Notes: generated by a model not told the origin, from the sequence alone. A stretch of DNA of 64,000 nucleotides from Butyricimonas sp. Marseille-P3923 (GCF_900184685.1 NZ_FXXL01000003.1:291895-355894); one strand, 5' to 3'. Positions 15,770 to 25,111 are shown, numbered from the stretch's first letter. Made by a program: numbers and translations.

Positions 15770-17038
15770 ATGAAGGTATTATTATTGGGTAGTGGCGGAC
15801 GCGAGCATGCGTTGGCGTGGAAAATAAACGAGAGTGAGAGATTGACAACGTTATATGTTGCACCGGGAAATGCCGGAACTGCCGGGATTGCGGAGAACGT
15901 GAATATTAAGGTGACGGACTTCGAGGCATTGGCTGCATTTGTCGAGAATAACGGCATCGAGATGTTGGTCGTGGGACCGGAAGATCCTCTGGTGGAAGGT
16001 ATTCGGGATTATTTCGAGGCTGATGCCCGTTTTGCACACTTGATGATCGTGGGTCCCGGAAAGGCGGGAGCGATATTGGAAGGAAGCAAGGATTTCGCGA
16101 AAGAATTTATGATTCGTCACCATATCCCGACGGCGGGTTACTTGACCGTGACGAAAGAAAATATAGAGGACGGGATTGATTTTCTGAAAACACTGAAACC
16201 GCCTTACGTGTTGAAGGCTGACGGACTGGCTGCCGGTAAGGGTGTCTTGATATTGAATGATATCGAGGAGGCGAAAAGTGAACTCCGCTTGATGTTGGGC
16301 GGTAAGTTCGGTAAGGCGGGCAATCGAGTGGTGATAGAGGAATTCTTGAGCGGGATAGAGCTTTCCGTGTTCGCCCTCACGGACGGGAAAGATTATAAGA
16401 TATTAGGCTCTGCCAAAGATTACAAACGTATTGGGGAAGGGGATACCGGATTGAACACGGGTGGAATGGGAGCCGTTTCTCCGGTGCCGTTTGCCGACGA
16501 GGAGTTCAACCGGAAGGTGGAAGAGCGGATTGTACGCCCGACGATAGAGGGTTTCCGTGCGGAAGGTATCGATTACAAGGGATTCGTTTTCTTCGGGTTG
16601 ATGAATGTTGCGGGTGATCCTTACGTGATCGAGTACAACGTGCGTATGGGTGATCCGGAAACGGAAGTAGTGTTACCGAGATTGAAGACGGATATCTTAT
16701 CTTTATTCGAGGCGATGGCGAAGGGCGAGTTAAAACAAGCCGCTTTTGATTTGGATTTCCGTTTTTGCACAACGGTCATGTTGGTATCGCAAGGTTACCC
16801 GGGAGATTACGAGAAAGGAAAGGTTATTACCGGATTGGAGAACGTGGAGGGTTGTATCGTGTTTCATGCGGGAACAAAATTGACAGACGGGAAAGTGTTG
16901 ACAAACGGGGGGCGCGTATTGGCTGTCAGTTCGTATGGCGATACCATGAAAGAGGCTTTGACTCAATCATACAAGAACGTGGCGAAAATTCATTTCGAGG
17001 GAATGAATTTCAGGCGTGATATAGGGTTTGATTTATAG
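15770..17038 (+). CDS. purD: phosphoribosylamine-glycine ligase
   Basis: A 422-residue ATP-grasp enzyme for the second step of purine synthesis, joining 5-phosphoribosylamine and glycine. The start MKVLLLGSGGREHALAWKI is diagnostic. The central ATP-grasp core shows LKADGLAAGKGVLI, GGMGAVSPVPF and the metal site EYNVRMGDPETEVVLPRL. Length is normal. It is followed after 12 bp by a membrane protein gene, so the two are probably co-transcribed. Confidence 0.97.
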   Translation: MKVLLLGSGGREHALAWKINESERLTTLYVAPGNAGTAGIAENVNIKVTDFEALAAFVENNGIEMLVVGPEDPLVEGIRDYFEADARFAHLMIVGPGKAGAILEGSKDFAKEFMIRHHIPTAGYLTVTKENIEDGIDFLKTLKPPYVLKADGLAAGKGVLILNDIEEAKSELRLMLGGKFGKAGNRVVIEEFLSGIELSVFALTDGKDYKILGSAKDYKRIGEGDTGLNTGGMGAVSPVPFADEEFNRKVEERIVRPTIEGFRAEGIDYKGFVFFGLMNVAGDPYVIEYNVRMGDPETEVVLPRLKTDILSLFEAMAKGELKQAAFDLDFRFCTTVMLVSQGYPGDYEKGKVITGLENVEGCIVFHAGTKLTDGKVLTNGGRVLAVSSYGDTMKEALTQSYKNVAKIHFEGMNFRRDIGFDL

Positions 17039-17050
17039 CACGCGAAGAAA

Positions 17051-18025
17051 ATGGGATTCAACTCGGTACTGAAGTCGAAAAATTTGTATTTGTTATATTT
17101 GTTGCCGTTTATTCTGGTAGCAATAGCATTTTTACGTTTCACGCTGGATGGAGACGGGGGAATCATTTGCCGCGAGAATGGTTTAATCTCATTTCCTTTT
17201 TTAAACGAAAACCAGCATCTTCTTTGGTTAAAGGCGGCAGGGATGTTCGTGTTGTTGTGCTTGTCTTTTCTGATTTTCTTTATCGCGGACCGGTACAAAT
17301 TTTTATCCCGTATTACCGTGTTGCCCGCATTGCTCTATGCTTTGATGTCGGCGGGAATTATTTGTCATTATGGCGTGAATAATTACCTGCTGGCAGCATT
17401 TTGCATGATTGTGGCGATATCCCGTTTGCAGTCGGCTATCGTGCACTCTAACTCCAATGCTCCCGTGTTCGGGTTCGGTTTGTTTACTTGTTTGGCAGTC
17501 TTGCTTTGTCCCAAGTTAGTGTCGTTGTTGCTTTGGGCTATCGTGGTATTGCCTTTCTCCGGTCGTGCGAATGTCAAGGACTTGGTAGCTTTGTTTATCG
17601 GCTTTTTTACTACCCTGTTTTTTACTGCTGCCTACTATTTTTGGACAGATCAATTATTTGAGCTCCCGGCGGTGTTCTCGGAAACGTTGTTAGCAGGGGA
17701 AGGATTCTGGAGGTTGATGCCGGAGAAGCTGGCTGCCTATATCGTTTTCGGGGTACTGATTATCGTGTCGTTGTACAACGTGATCGTGAACTCTTCGACG
17801 GCAATTGTTGCGCAACGGAGAGGCATATTTTCAATGCTCTCGATGCTATTATTTGCGGGCAGTTCATTGTTTTTTATTCCATTCAATTGCCACGGCATCA
17901 TGCTGATACTTGCGATACCCTTGTCCTACTTGTTTTCACAATATTTTATTTCACACCGCATCCCATGGTTGGGAAACGTGTTGTTTCTCCTCATGTTGAC
18001 GGCGTGTGTTTGGACTATTTGGTAG
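17051..18025 (+). CDS. polytopic membrane protein, DUF6427-like
   Basis: A 324-residue very hydrophobic protein with roughly 8-10 membrane segments (for example YLLYLLPFILVAIAFLRF, MFVLLCLSFLIFFIADRY, LFIGFFTTLFFTAAYYFW). It resembles a Bacteroidota inner-membrane family found beside purD or nucleotide genes (DUF6427-like), but that match is from memory and weak. No motif points to a substrate. It begins 12 bp after purD and ends 26 bp before the convergent pyrC. Confidence 0.6.
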   Translation: MGFNSVLKSKNLYLLYLLPFILVAIAFLRFTLDGDGGIICRENGLISFPFLNENQHLLWLKAAGMFVLLCLSFLIFFIADRYKFLSRITVLPALLYALMSAGIICHYGVNNYLLAAFCMIVAISRLQSAIVHSNSNAPVFGFGLFTCLAVLLCPKLVSLLLWAIVVLPFSGRANVKDLVALFIGFFTTLFFTAAYYFWTDQLFELPAVFSETLLAGEGFWRLMPEKLAAYIVFGVLIIVSLYNVIVNSSTAIVAQRRGIFSMLSMLLFAGSSLFFIPFNCHGIMLILAIPLSYLFSQYFISHRIPWLGNVLFLLMLTACVWTIW

Positions 18026-18051
18026 AATATACAGGGTACAAATGTCGTACT

Positions 18052-19377
18052 CTAGTAGAATGTCAACATCTCTCCGCGTACCTTCTCGTTGATTTTACCG
18101 TTGTTGTACACGATTTGTCCATTCACGATTGTTGTTGCCACTTTATAAGTAAATGTCATTCCTTCCAATGGCGACCAACCGCATTTGTACCGTAAATTTC
18201 TTTTTCTGACCGTCCACGGGTGTTTTTCAAAGATGGCGATATCCGCCTTGTAGCCTTCCCGCAAGTAGCCTCTTTTCTCGACATGAAAGATGTCAGCGGG
18301 GGCATGACACATTTTGTCAACGACGTTTTCAAGCGTGATTTCACCCCGTTCCATGAGTTCCAGCATGACCACCAGCGAATGTTGTACCATGGGGCCGCCG
18401 CTTGCCGATTTGGTATAAACACCGGCTTTCTCTTCCGGCAAGTGGGGGGCGTGGTCGGTGGCAACGACGTCCAGACGGTGTTCATTCAGTCCTTGCAACA
18501 ATGCCTTCCTGTCACTCTCTGCCTTGATTGCCGGATTCCATTTCACGAGGGAGCCTTTCGTGATGTATGCCTTGCTGTTGAACCATAAATGGTGGACACA
18601 AACTTCCCCGGTGATACGCTTTTCTTTTCTGGGGCCTTCGTCTAGCAGAGCCACTTCCTCTTTCGTGCTTAAGTGGAGTATGTGCAGGCGGCTGTTATGC
18701 TCGCGAGCCAATGCTGCGGCCAGAGAGGAACTCTTGTAACATGCTTCCCGGCTGCGGATCACGGGGTGGCAATACGTGGGGATGTTGTCGCCGAGCATTT
18801 CTTGAAGAAGTGCCAGATTCCGGTTAATCGTGGGTGTATCCTCGCAGTGCGTGGCAATTAAAACGGGAGATTCGGCAAATATGCGTTCCAGTGCTTCCGG
18901 GTTATCGACGAGCATGTTGCCCGTGGATGAACCCATGAATACTTTTACCCCGCAGGTCGTGTGGGGATCGACATTTCTGATCTCGTCAATGTTATCCACG
19001 GTTGCCCCAAGGTAGAATGAATAATTCACGACAGCGTTCTCCCGGGCGATTTGTTGTTTTTCCCGCAACAATTCGTTCGTGACGGTGGGCGGCTTCACGT
19101 TGGGCATATCCATGAACGAAGTGACCCCACCTGCTGCCGCGGCACGGCTTCCTTCCCCGATATCCCCCTTGTGGGTTAAACCCGGTTCGCGAAAATGTAC
19201 TTGGTCGTCAATCACGCCGGGTATAATAAATTTTCCCGTCGCGTCAATGACTTTTACACCCTTGGGGATTTCAGTGATTCCGCCTTCAATGATTTTCTCG
19301 ATTCTGTCGTTTTGAATAAGAATATCACCTTTAAATGTTCTCCCTTCGTTTATGATTGTTCCACCGTGAATAAGCAT
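18052..19377 (-). CDS. pyrC: dihydroorotase
   Basis: A 441-residue amidohydrolase closing the dihydroorotate ring in pyrimidine synthesis. The metal-site start is DDQVHFREPGLTHKGDI: the first His of the usual HxH pair is Gln (DQVH). Other ligands look normal: IATHCED, LHILHLSTKEE and the catalytic Asp in VVATDHAPHLPEEKAG. The Gln is, to my memory, also found in Porphyromonas dihydroorotase, so it is a subfamily trait and not a defect. Third gene of a minus-strand run murF-glycosyltransferase-pyrC, separated from the second by a palindromic repeat. Confidence 0.93.
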   Translation of the reverse strand: MLIHGGTIINEGRTFKGDILIQNDRIEKIIEGGITEIPKGVKVIDATGKFIIPGVIDDQVHFREPGLTHKGDIGEGSRAAAAGGVTSFMDMPNVKPPTVTNELLREKQQIARENAVVNYSFYLGATVDNIDEIRNVDPHTTCGVKVFMGSSTGNMLVDNPEALERIFAESPVLIATHCEDTPTINRNLALLQEMLGDNIPTYCHPVIRSREACYKSSSLAAALAREHNSRLHILHLSTKEEVALLDEGPRKEKRITGEVCVHHLWFNSKAYITKGSLVKWNPAIKAESDRKALLQGLNEHRLDVVATDHAPHLPEEKAGVYTKSASGGPMVQHSLVVMLELMERGEITLENVVDKMCHAPADIFHVEKRGYLREGYKADIAIFEKHPWTVRKRNLRYKCGWSPLEGMTFTYKVATTIVNGQIVYNNGKINEKVRGEMLTFY

Positions 19378-19380
19378 ATT

Positions 19381-19514
19381 AATTTATGATTTACGATTTT
19401 TGATTTACGATTGAATAATTCTGTGATTTAGGTTCCTGTTAATTTCTTGACTTATGATTTTCCGCTAACCGATGCTTTTAAAATCGTAAATCGTAATTCA
19501 TAAATCATAAATTA
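19381..19514. repeat. family A palindromic repeat between glycosyltransferase and pyrC
   Basis: Left arm AATTTATGATTTACGATTTT and right arm AATCGTAATTCATAAATCAT are inverted copies around a variable centre of about 60 nt. The RNA could fold into a long AU-rich hairpin between two co-oriented genes. Confidence 0.75.
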
Positions 19515-19534
19515 ATCCGTTGGTAATCATAGAA

Positions 19535-20269
19535 TTAATTTGTTCTCTTTTTACGTTTCCCGATGCTTCTGAGTTTCATGGTGATGACACCCCAGAATGC
19601 TTCGTTGAATATACCACCGCTCATTTTGGACGTGCCTAGGGTGCGGTCGGTGAAGATAATCGGGACTTCTTTCAGTTTGAACCCGAGTATCCATGTCGTG
19701 AATTTCATTTCGATCTGGAATGCGTATCCTTTGAATCGGATTTTGTCCAAGTTGATTTCTTCCAGAACCTTTCTCGTGTAGCACACGAATCCGGCTGTGG
19801 CGTCATGTACTTTCATGCCCGTGATCATTCGCACGTACTTGGAAGCAAAGTAAGACATCAGTACCCGTCCCATAGGCCAGTTCACAACGTTGACGCCGGT
19901 GACGTAGCGGGAGCCGATAGCCATGTCGCCCTCTCCCGAAGCACAAGCGTTGTAAAGTTTCACCAGATCGTCCGGGTTATGCGAAAAGTCCGCGTCCATC
20001 TCGAAAATGTAGTTGTACCCGTGTTCCAGAGCCCATTTGAATCCGGCGATGTAAGCGGTGCCTAATCCCAATTTCCCCTTTCGCTCGATCATGTGGAGTT
20101 GCGGGAACTCGGTTTGCAGGCGTTTGACGATTTGTGCCGTTCCATCGGGAGAATTATCCTCGATAACAAGGGCATCAAATGCCGGGGTAAGCGTGAAAAC
20201 GTGTCGGAGAATGTTTTCGATATTCTCTTTCTCGTTATAGGTAGGTATGATGACAACTCTGTCGTTCAT
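19535..20269 (-). CDS. family 2 glycosyltransferase, polyprenol-phosphate mannose synthase-like
   Basis: A 244-residue GT2 enzyme. It starts VVIIPTYNEKENIENIL, has the second conserved block ALVIEDNSPDGTAQIVK, and the metal-binding FEMDADFSHNPDDL. The C-terminal half (GYAFQIEMKFTTWILGFKLKEVPI, then FTDRTLGTSKMSGGI) is the pattern of dolichyl/polyprenyl-phosphate mannose synthases lacking membrane anchors. It probably makes polyprenyl-phosphate-mannose from GDP-mannose for envelope glycosylation. It starts 12 bp after murF on the same strand, so co-expression is likely. Confidence 0.85.
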   Translation of the reverse strand: MNDRVVIIPTYNEKENIENILRHVFTLTPAFDALVIEDNSPDGTAQIVKRLQTEFPQLHMIERKGKLGLGTAYIAGFKWALEHGYNYIFEMDADFSHNPDDLVKLYNACASGEGDMAIGSRYVTGVNVVNWPMGRVLMSYFASKYVRMITGMKVHDATAGFVCYTRKVLEEINLDKIRFKGYAFQIEMKFTTWILGFKLKEVPIIFTDRTLGTSKMSGGIFNEAFWGVITMKLRSIGKRKKRTN

Positions 20270-20280
20270 AACGATATATT

Positions 20281-21573
20281 TTATAAATAGTCAATAATCC
20301 GTTCCAACTTGTTCCCCCGGGAGCCTTTCACCAAAATGAAAGAATTTACCACTTCATGCGTTTTTAAATGTTCAATCAGAGTATCCGTGTCGGGAAAATA
20401 GGTTGTAAATGTATAGTTATTTATGATAGATTCAAAATTATGCCCCACGACAAATACTCGCGGGAAATTGTGATTTGCGATCATATCCATGATTTCCCGG
20501 TGCGCTTCGTGTGATATGTCCCCAAGTTCCCGCATTTCGCCGATAATGATGAGTTTGTTGTCCGCTTTCATTTCCGCGAAGTTGGAAATAGCCGCCCGCA
20601 TACTGCTGAGATTAGCGTTGTACGCGTCCAGAATGATGGTATTCTGTTCGGTTTTCAGTAATTGGGAGCGTAGATTCGAGGGCGTGTAGGCTTCTATCGC
20701 TGCCTGTATTTGCAGCGGGTCTACCTCGAAAAATATTCCCGCGGCAGAGGCTGCCATGGCATTGTCGAAGTTGTAGCCCCCGATCAGTTTGGTACGTATA
20801 TAAAGATGCCCTTGGCGGGTTTTTATCGTGTACACCAGATAGGGTGCGGTTTGCGCTATCTCGCCCTTGACTAAATCTCCGTCCGCGCCGTAAGTATATC
20901 GTTTCGCACCCTCGGACAGGCGGCAAAGCAGTTCATCTTCCCCATTTACGAAAAGAATACCTTGTTTCGCCTTGACGGATTTGTACAGGGCACTTTTTGT
21001 TTCGATGATATTCTCGTAACTGCCGAAACCTTCCAAATGCGCGTAACCGATGTTGGTTATAATCCCGTAATCCGGTTCTGCGATTTCGCACAGGTCTTTG
21101 ATTTCACCGGGGTGGTTGGCACCCATTTCCACGATGCCGAATTCCGTGTCTGTATCCATGCTGAGCAAGGTGAGCGGAACCCCGATATGGTTATTCAAAT
21201 TACCTTTGGTGGCAACGGTTTTGTACTTTTTCGAGAGTACGGCATGGCATAATTCTTTCGTGGTTGTCTTGCCGTTTGTCCCGGTGATGCCTAAAATGGG
21301 GATGTTTAACTGTCTGCGGTGATGATTCGCCAGTTGTTGCAGAAAGCGTAATGTATCGGGAACGAGTACGCACCGGGGCGAGATGTTGTACTCGGCTTCA
21401 TCAATGACGACGTATCTTGCTCCTTGTGCTATAGCTTTCTCCGCGAATGTGTTACCGTTATGATTTTCCCCTTTTAAGGCAATAAATATATCCCCTTCTT
21501 TTATTTCCCGGGAGTCGGTGGTAACCCGACTGCCTTCCCGGAAGGCCTTGTATATAGATTCTAATTCTTCCAT
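20281..21573 (-). CDS. murF: UDP-N-acetylmuramoyl-tripeptide-D-alanyl-D-alanine ligase
   Basis: A 430-residue Mur ligase that adds D-Ala-D-Ala to the cytoplasmic peptidoglycan precursor. The N-terminal domain has TDSREIKEGDIFIALKGENHNG, the ATP site is ILGITGTNGKTTTKEL (P-loop GTNGKTTT) and the carbamoyl-Lys/metal region follows with GIVEMGANHPGEI. The C-terminal domain has ILDAYNANLSSMRAAI. The GITGTNGKTTTKE form and AYNAN box distinguish MurF from MurC/D/E. First gene of the minus-strand run with the glycosyltransferase and pyrC. Confidence 0.95.
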   Translation of the reverse strand: MEELESIYKAFREGSRVTTDSREIKEGDIFIALKGENHNGNTFAEKAIAQGARYVVIDEAEYNISPRCVLVPDTLRFLQQLANHHRRQLNIPILGITGTNGKTTTKELCHAVLSKKYKTVATKGNLNNHIGVPLTLLSMDTDTEFGIVEMGANHPGEIKDLCEIAEPDYGIITNIGYAHLEGFGSYENIIETKSALYKSVKAKQGILFVNGEDELLCRLSEGAKRYTYGADGDLVKGEIAQTAPYLVYTIKTRQGHLYIRTKLIGGYNFDNAMAASAAGIFFEVDPLQIQAAIEAYTPSNLRSQLLKTEQNTIILDAYNANLSSMRAAISNFAEMKADNKLIIIGEMRELGDISHEAHREIMDMIANHNFPRVFVVGHNFESIINNYTFTTYFPDTDTLIEHLKTHEVVNSFILVKGSRGNKLERIIDYL

Positions 21574-21712
21574 CTTTCGTTTTATTCGATAGGAATTACA
21601 AATTTATAAAAATAAATGAACCGATCAATTTTAGATTTATGATTTTAGATTTACGATTCTGTGATTGGGTGATTTTTTATTAATATCGCGGGATAATTTA
21701 ATCTTAGAAATA

Positions 21713-22192
21713 ATGAAAATCAAGACAGGGTTGGGGATTGATGTCCACCGGTTGGAACCGGGGTTGGATTTTTGGCTCGGGGGAATCAAGTTGCAACATG
21801 ATAAAGGTTGCGTGGCACATTCAGACGGGGATGTGTTGATACACGCTATATGTGATGCACTTCTGGGAGCTGCCGGGTTGGATGATATCGGGACGTATTT
21901 CCCGGATACAGATCCCGCGTACAAGGGAATCGACAGCAAGATATTGTTGAAGAAAGTGGTCGAAATGCTTGAACGGAAATGTTTTTCTGTCGGGAATATT
22001 GATTGTGTCATCTGCCTGCAACGCCCGAAAATTAAGACGCGGACACTGGAGATGAGGGAATGTTTGGCAGAGATTATAGGAATTGATGTCGATGATCTCA
22101 CGATAAAGGCTACGACCACGGAACAACTCGGTTTCGAGGGTAGGGAAGAAGGGGTTTCAGCCTATGCTACCGTGCTGCTTATCAAGTTATAA
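21713..22192 (+). CDS. ispF: 2-C-methyl-D-erythritol 2,4-cyclodiphosphate synthase
   Basis: A 159-residue enzyme of the non-mevalonate isoprenoid pathway. It starts MKIKTGLGIDVHRLEPG, where Asp and His of DVH bind the catalytic metal; AHSDGDVLIHAICDALLGAAG and the final TTEQLGFEGREEGVSAYA are diagnostic. The ATG at 21713 is chosen; the upstream in-frame TTG at 21665 lies in AT-rich repeat and would add 16 residues not found in the family. The stop codon is part of the following terminator. Confidence 0.95.
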   Translation: MKIKTGLGIDVHRLEPGLDFWLGGIKLQHDKGCVAHSDGDVLIHAICDALLGAAGLDDIGTYFPDTDPAYKGIDSKILLKKVVEMLERKCFSVGNIDCVICLQRPKIKTRTLEMRECLAEIIGIDVDDLTIKATTTEQLGFEGREEGVSAYATVLLIKL

Positions 22193-22221
22193 AAAAGGAA
22201 AGCCGAGCGGCTTTCCTTTTT
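22190..22221. terminator. bidirectional terminator between ispF and C1B peptidase
   Basis: AAAAAAGGAAAGCCG pairs with CGGCTTTCCTTTTTT. The stem has A and T tracts on both sides, so it can end transcription of both convergent genes. Confidence 0.85.
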
Positions 22222-22226
22222 TTATT

Positions 22227-23606
22227 TTAGTTCATGTAGTCCCACATGGGTAACAGGATTGGTTTCTGGTTCAATGCCTTCAAGGCTTTTTCTCCCAAGT
22301 ATTTTTTATGAATTACCACGCGGAAGATGTATTCGTCAAACCATTTGTCCGTGAACGTGAGATAGCCGTTATGTCCCGCTTGCGGTCCCCAGCTATTCTC
22401 GAATTCCCATTTCGTGGGGTTCCCGTTCTCGTCAACATCCACTGCCACGAGCACCATGGCATGAGCGGAACCGCTTTGGCGAGTAAGAATACGTGCTTTT
22501 TTATCCATGGAGAAGTCTACGCCCATTAAAGAGTTGTAGTCGTACATCTCCGGGTCTAGAATCCCGGTTTCCCGGTTGAAGAATTTACCCACGTCGCTGG
22601 AAGTGTACATCGCCTCGTTCCCTTTGATGGAAGCGATTGCGGCTTGCTTGATGTCCTCGTTCGGCAGGTTCAGGTACACCCAGTTGATACCCTCTATCGT
22701 GTTGCGATAGTTCTGGATATCGTATATTTTGTAATATTCCCGGGTGGGGTCGTTCATAATCATGATATAGTTCTCCGGGCTGTAATCGGCGGGAGTGATT
22801 TCCTTGTAGAACTGTTGCGGGGTATAGTTTGCCAATTCCTTGATTTCGCCGTTTTTATCCTTGTATCTCCACGTGAAGGTGGTAGGCGGTTCGCCGAGGC
22901 AAAGAGCCAGAATACGGTAAATATCTTTCAGCACGGATATTTTTTCAACGCGCAAATCTTTGGCTTTTTTGCCTTGTGCCGCCATTTCCCGGATGGTGTA
23001 ACCACCTTTGCGAAGGCGTTCATTGATTAACGATACCATGGCGTTGGTATTGTTCGAGTGGGCTGTTTCCGGCATCACCTCTTTCGGGACAACCCCGTAT
23101 TTTTCGCCCAAATTGTAATAAAGATTCCATACGCCACCGTCGTTCACGGGAGCTTGGAACATATAGTACACGTCCCGATCGTCCATCGGTTTGCCGGCAG
23201 TGGAAATCATGTTCTCGAGGAAAAGATTGGATTTCTCGAACATGTCCCAGAAATAAAGATAGTTGTGCGAGAAGTCGAAGTTGGTAAGATTGTATTTCTT
23301 CATGATGCTCGGGCGCAACACGTTCATGGACGTGAACATCCAGCAACGTCCGGAACTTTTCTGGTCCGTGATGCCGTTCACTTTTACCCGATACTTGAAG
23401 TAATGGTCTGTTTTGCCTTGTACTTCCCGGTTTAGGGCATTGCTACGGATGTCCTTGTCATTCGTCAGCACGTTCTGAATGGCTTTCGTGGCAGCGTCTT
23501 TCCGGAAACTCCCTTTGATATCGTTCAGTTCTTTCTCTCCAACCGTTTGAGCGCATAGCGTTCCCCCGGCCAAAAGCAGAGAAAATAATGTCGTGTATAA
23601 CTTCAT
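22227..23606 (-). CDS. secreted C1B (bleomycin hydrolase-like) aminopeptidase
   Basis: A 459-residue papain-fold protein with a signal peptide (MKLYTTLFSLLLAGGTLCAQ). The catalytic Cys lies in SSGRCWMFTSMNVLRP, the His in GSAHAMVLVAVD and the Asn in EFENSWGPQAGHNGYL, so the triad is complete. Family members without a signal are cytosolic PepC/bleomycin hydrolase; Bacteroidales have exported versions like this one, probably periplasmic. It is flanked by a bidirectional terminator downstream and by repeats upstream, and so is likely a single-gene unit. Confidence 0.9.
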   Translation of the reverse strand: MKLYTTLFSLLLAGGTLCAQTVGEKELNDIKGSFRKDAATKAIQNVLTNDKDIRSNALNREVQGKTDHYFKYRVKVNGITDQKSSGRCWMFTSMNVLRPSIMKKYNLTNFDFSHNYLYFWDMFEKSNLFLENMISTAGKPMDDRDVYYMFQAPVNDGGVWNLYYNLGEKYGVVPKEVMPETAHSNNTNAMVSLINERLRKGGYTIREMAAQGKKAKDLRVEKISVLKDIYRILALCLGEPPTTFTWRYKDKNGEIKELANYTPQQFYKEITPADYSPENYIMIMNDPTREYYKIYDIQNYRNTIEGINWVYLNLPNEDIKQAAIASIKGNEAMYTSSDVGKFFNRETGILDPEMYDYNSLMGVDFSMDKKARILTRQSGSAHAMVLVAVDVDENGNPTKWEFENSWGPQAGHNGYLTFTDKWFDEYIFRVVIHKKYLGEKALKALNQKPILLPMWDYMN

Positions 23607-23706
23607 AATTTTAGATTTACGATTTTAGATTTATGATTTTGAAACGGAGAATTGAAAATCGGAATACGTGTGTAATTTTCAATTTTCAATTCTCCATTTT
23701 CAATTG
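23607..23706. repeat. family A then palindromic family B repeat between peptidase and lpdA
   Basis: A TTTAGATTTACGATTTTAGA run is followed by a family B palindrome in which GGAGAATTGAAAAT (23646-23659) pairs perfectly with ATTTTCAATTCTCC (23682-23695) around a 22-nt loop. Confidence 0.8.
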
Positions 23707-23707
23707 T

Positions 23708-25111
23708 TTAAAGGTGAATCACCTCGTCGTAAGCGGCACATGCCGCTTCCATCACGGCTTCGCTCATGGTCGGGTGCGGGTGTACCGTTTTGATGATGTC
23801 GTGGGCGGTAGCTTTCATCTTGCGTGCAAGTACCATTTCGGCAATCATCTCGGTCACGTTCATACCTACCATGTGGGCACCCAGTAACGTGTTGTCGGCA
23901 GCGTTGAAAATCAGTTTGATAAAACCGTCATTGGCTCCTGCTGCGCTAGCTTTCCCGGATGCGGTGAAGGGGAATTTACCGATTTTGAGTTCATAGCCCG
24001 CTTCCCGCGCTTTTGCCTCGTTCAGTCCCACGGATGCAACCTCGGGTGTGGTGTACGTGCATCCCGGGATGTTCGTGTAATCGATTGTTTCGGTGTGAAC
24101 CCCGGCGATGTGTTCCACGCAACAGATGGCTTCAGCCGATGCCACGTGAGCCAGTGCCGGACCGTGTACGATGTCGCCGATAGCGTAAACGCCTTCCACG
24201 TTCGTGCGGTAGTACTCGTCGACCTTTACCCTACCTTTTTCCATTTCGATATTCAGCTCTTCCAAACCGATATTTTCCACGTTCGGGCTGATTCCCACGG
24301 CCGAAAGCACGATTTCTGCCTCGTGTACTTCGATTTCACCCTTTTTATTTTTGATGTTTACTTTCAACAGTTTTTCTCCGGCTTCTACGCTTTCCACGGA
24401 TGATTTCACCATCACGTCGATGCCTGCTTTTTTGAAAGAACGTCCCACTTGTTTGGAAACTTCCTCGTCTTCTACCGGGAGGATTGTCGGCATGAATTCA
24501 ACCAACAATACTTTGGTTCCCATGGCGTTGTAGAAGAATGCCAATTCGGAACCGATAGCTCCCGAACCGACCACGATCATGGATTCCGGTTTGTGGTCGA
24601 GCGTCAGTGCTTGGCGGTACCCGATGATGCGTTTCCCGTCTTGCGGGATATTCGGCAATTGGCGTGAACGGGCACCGGTTGCCAGCACGATATGTTGTGC
24701 CTCGTGAACGGTTTTCTCGCCCGCCGCGTCGGTTACCTCAACTTTCTTGTCGGCGGTCAGTTTACCGTGCCCCTCGATCACTGTGATATTGTTTTTCTTG
24801 AAAAGGTATTGGATACCTTTACTCATCTTGTCGGCTACTCCCCGGCTGCGGGCGATAATGGCATCGAAATCCGGTTTTGCGTGCTCGATTTTTACCCCGT
24901 AATCGGCGGCGTGTCCGGCGTATTCCAACACTTGAGCCGATTTTAGTAATGATTTCGTCGGGATACAACCCCAGTTCAAACAGATACCCCCAAGTTCCGC
25001 ACGTTCTATAACAGCCACGTTCATTCCCAGTTGTGAAGCACGGATGGCTGCCACGTATCCCCCGGGACCACTTCCTACCACGATTAAGTCGTATTTCATT
25101 TTATTTGTCAT
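23708..25111 (-). CDS. lpdA: dihydrolipoyl dehydrogenase
   Basis: A 467-residue FAD disulfide oxidoreductase, the E3 component of 2-oxoacid dehydrogenase and glycine cleavage complexes. It shows the FAD site VVGSGPGGYVAAIRASQLG, the redox disulfide GGICLNWGCIPTKSLL, the NAD site VVGSGAIGSELAFFYNAMG and the C-terminal His-Glu pair in TVHPHPTMSEAVMEA. An ATG four codons downstream (25099) could also be the start. A TAATTTTG -7 box lies at 25151-25158 on this strand. No E1/E2 genes are nearby. Confidence 0.95.
   Translation of the reverse strand: MTNKMKYDLIVVGSGPGGYVAAIRASQLGMNVAVIERAELGGICLNWGCIPTKSLLKSAQVLEYAGHAADYGVKIEHAKPDFDAIIARSRGVADKMSKGIQYLFKKNNITVIEGHGKLTADKKVEVTDAAGEKTVHEAQHIVLATGARSRQLPNIPQDGKRIIGYRQALTLDHKPESMIVVGSGAIGSELAFFYNAMGTKVLLVEFMPTILPVEDEEVSKQVGRSFKKAGIDVMVKSSVESVEAGEKLLKVNIKNKKGEIEVHEAEIVLSAVGISPNVENIGLEELNIEMEKGRVKVDEYYRTNVEGVYAIGDIVHGPALAHVASAEAICCVEHIAGVHTETIDYTNIPGCTYTTPEVASVGLNEAKAREAGYELKIGKFPFTASGKASAAGANDGFIKLIFNAADNTLLGAHMVGMNVTEMIAEMVLARKMKATAHDIIKTVHPHPTMSEAVMEAACAAYDEVIHL

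Noticed and set aside
19381..19514. Regular AT-rich repeats as a CRISPR array
   Set aside because: Units are 7-16 nt, imperfect, with no equal-length unique spacers, and no cas gene is present.
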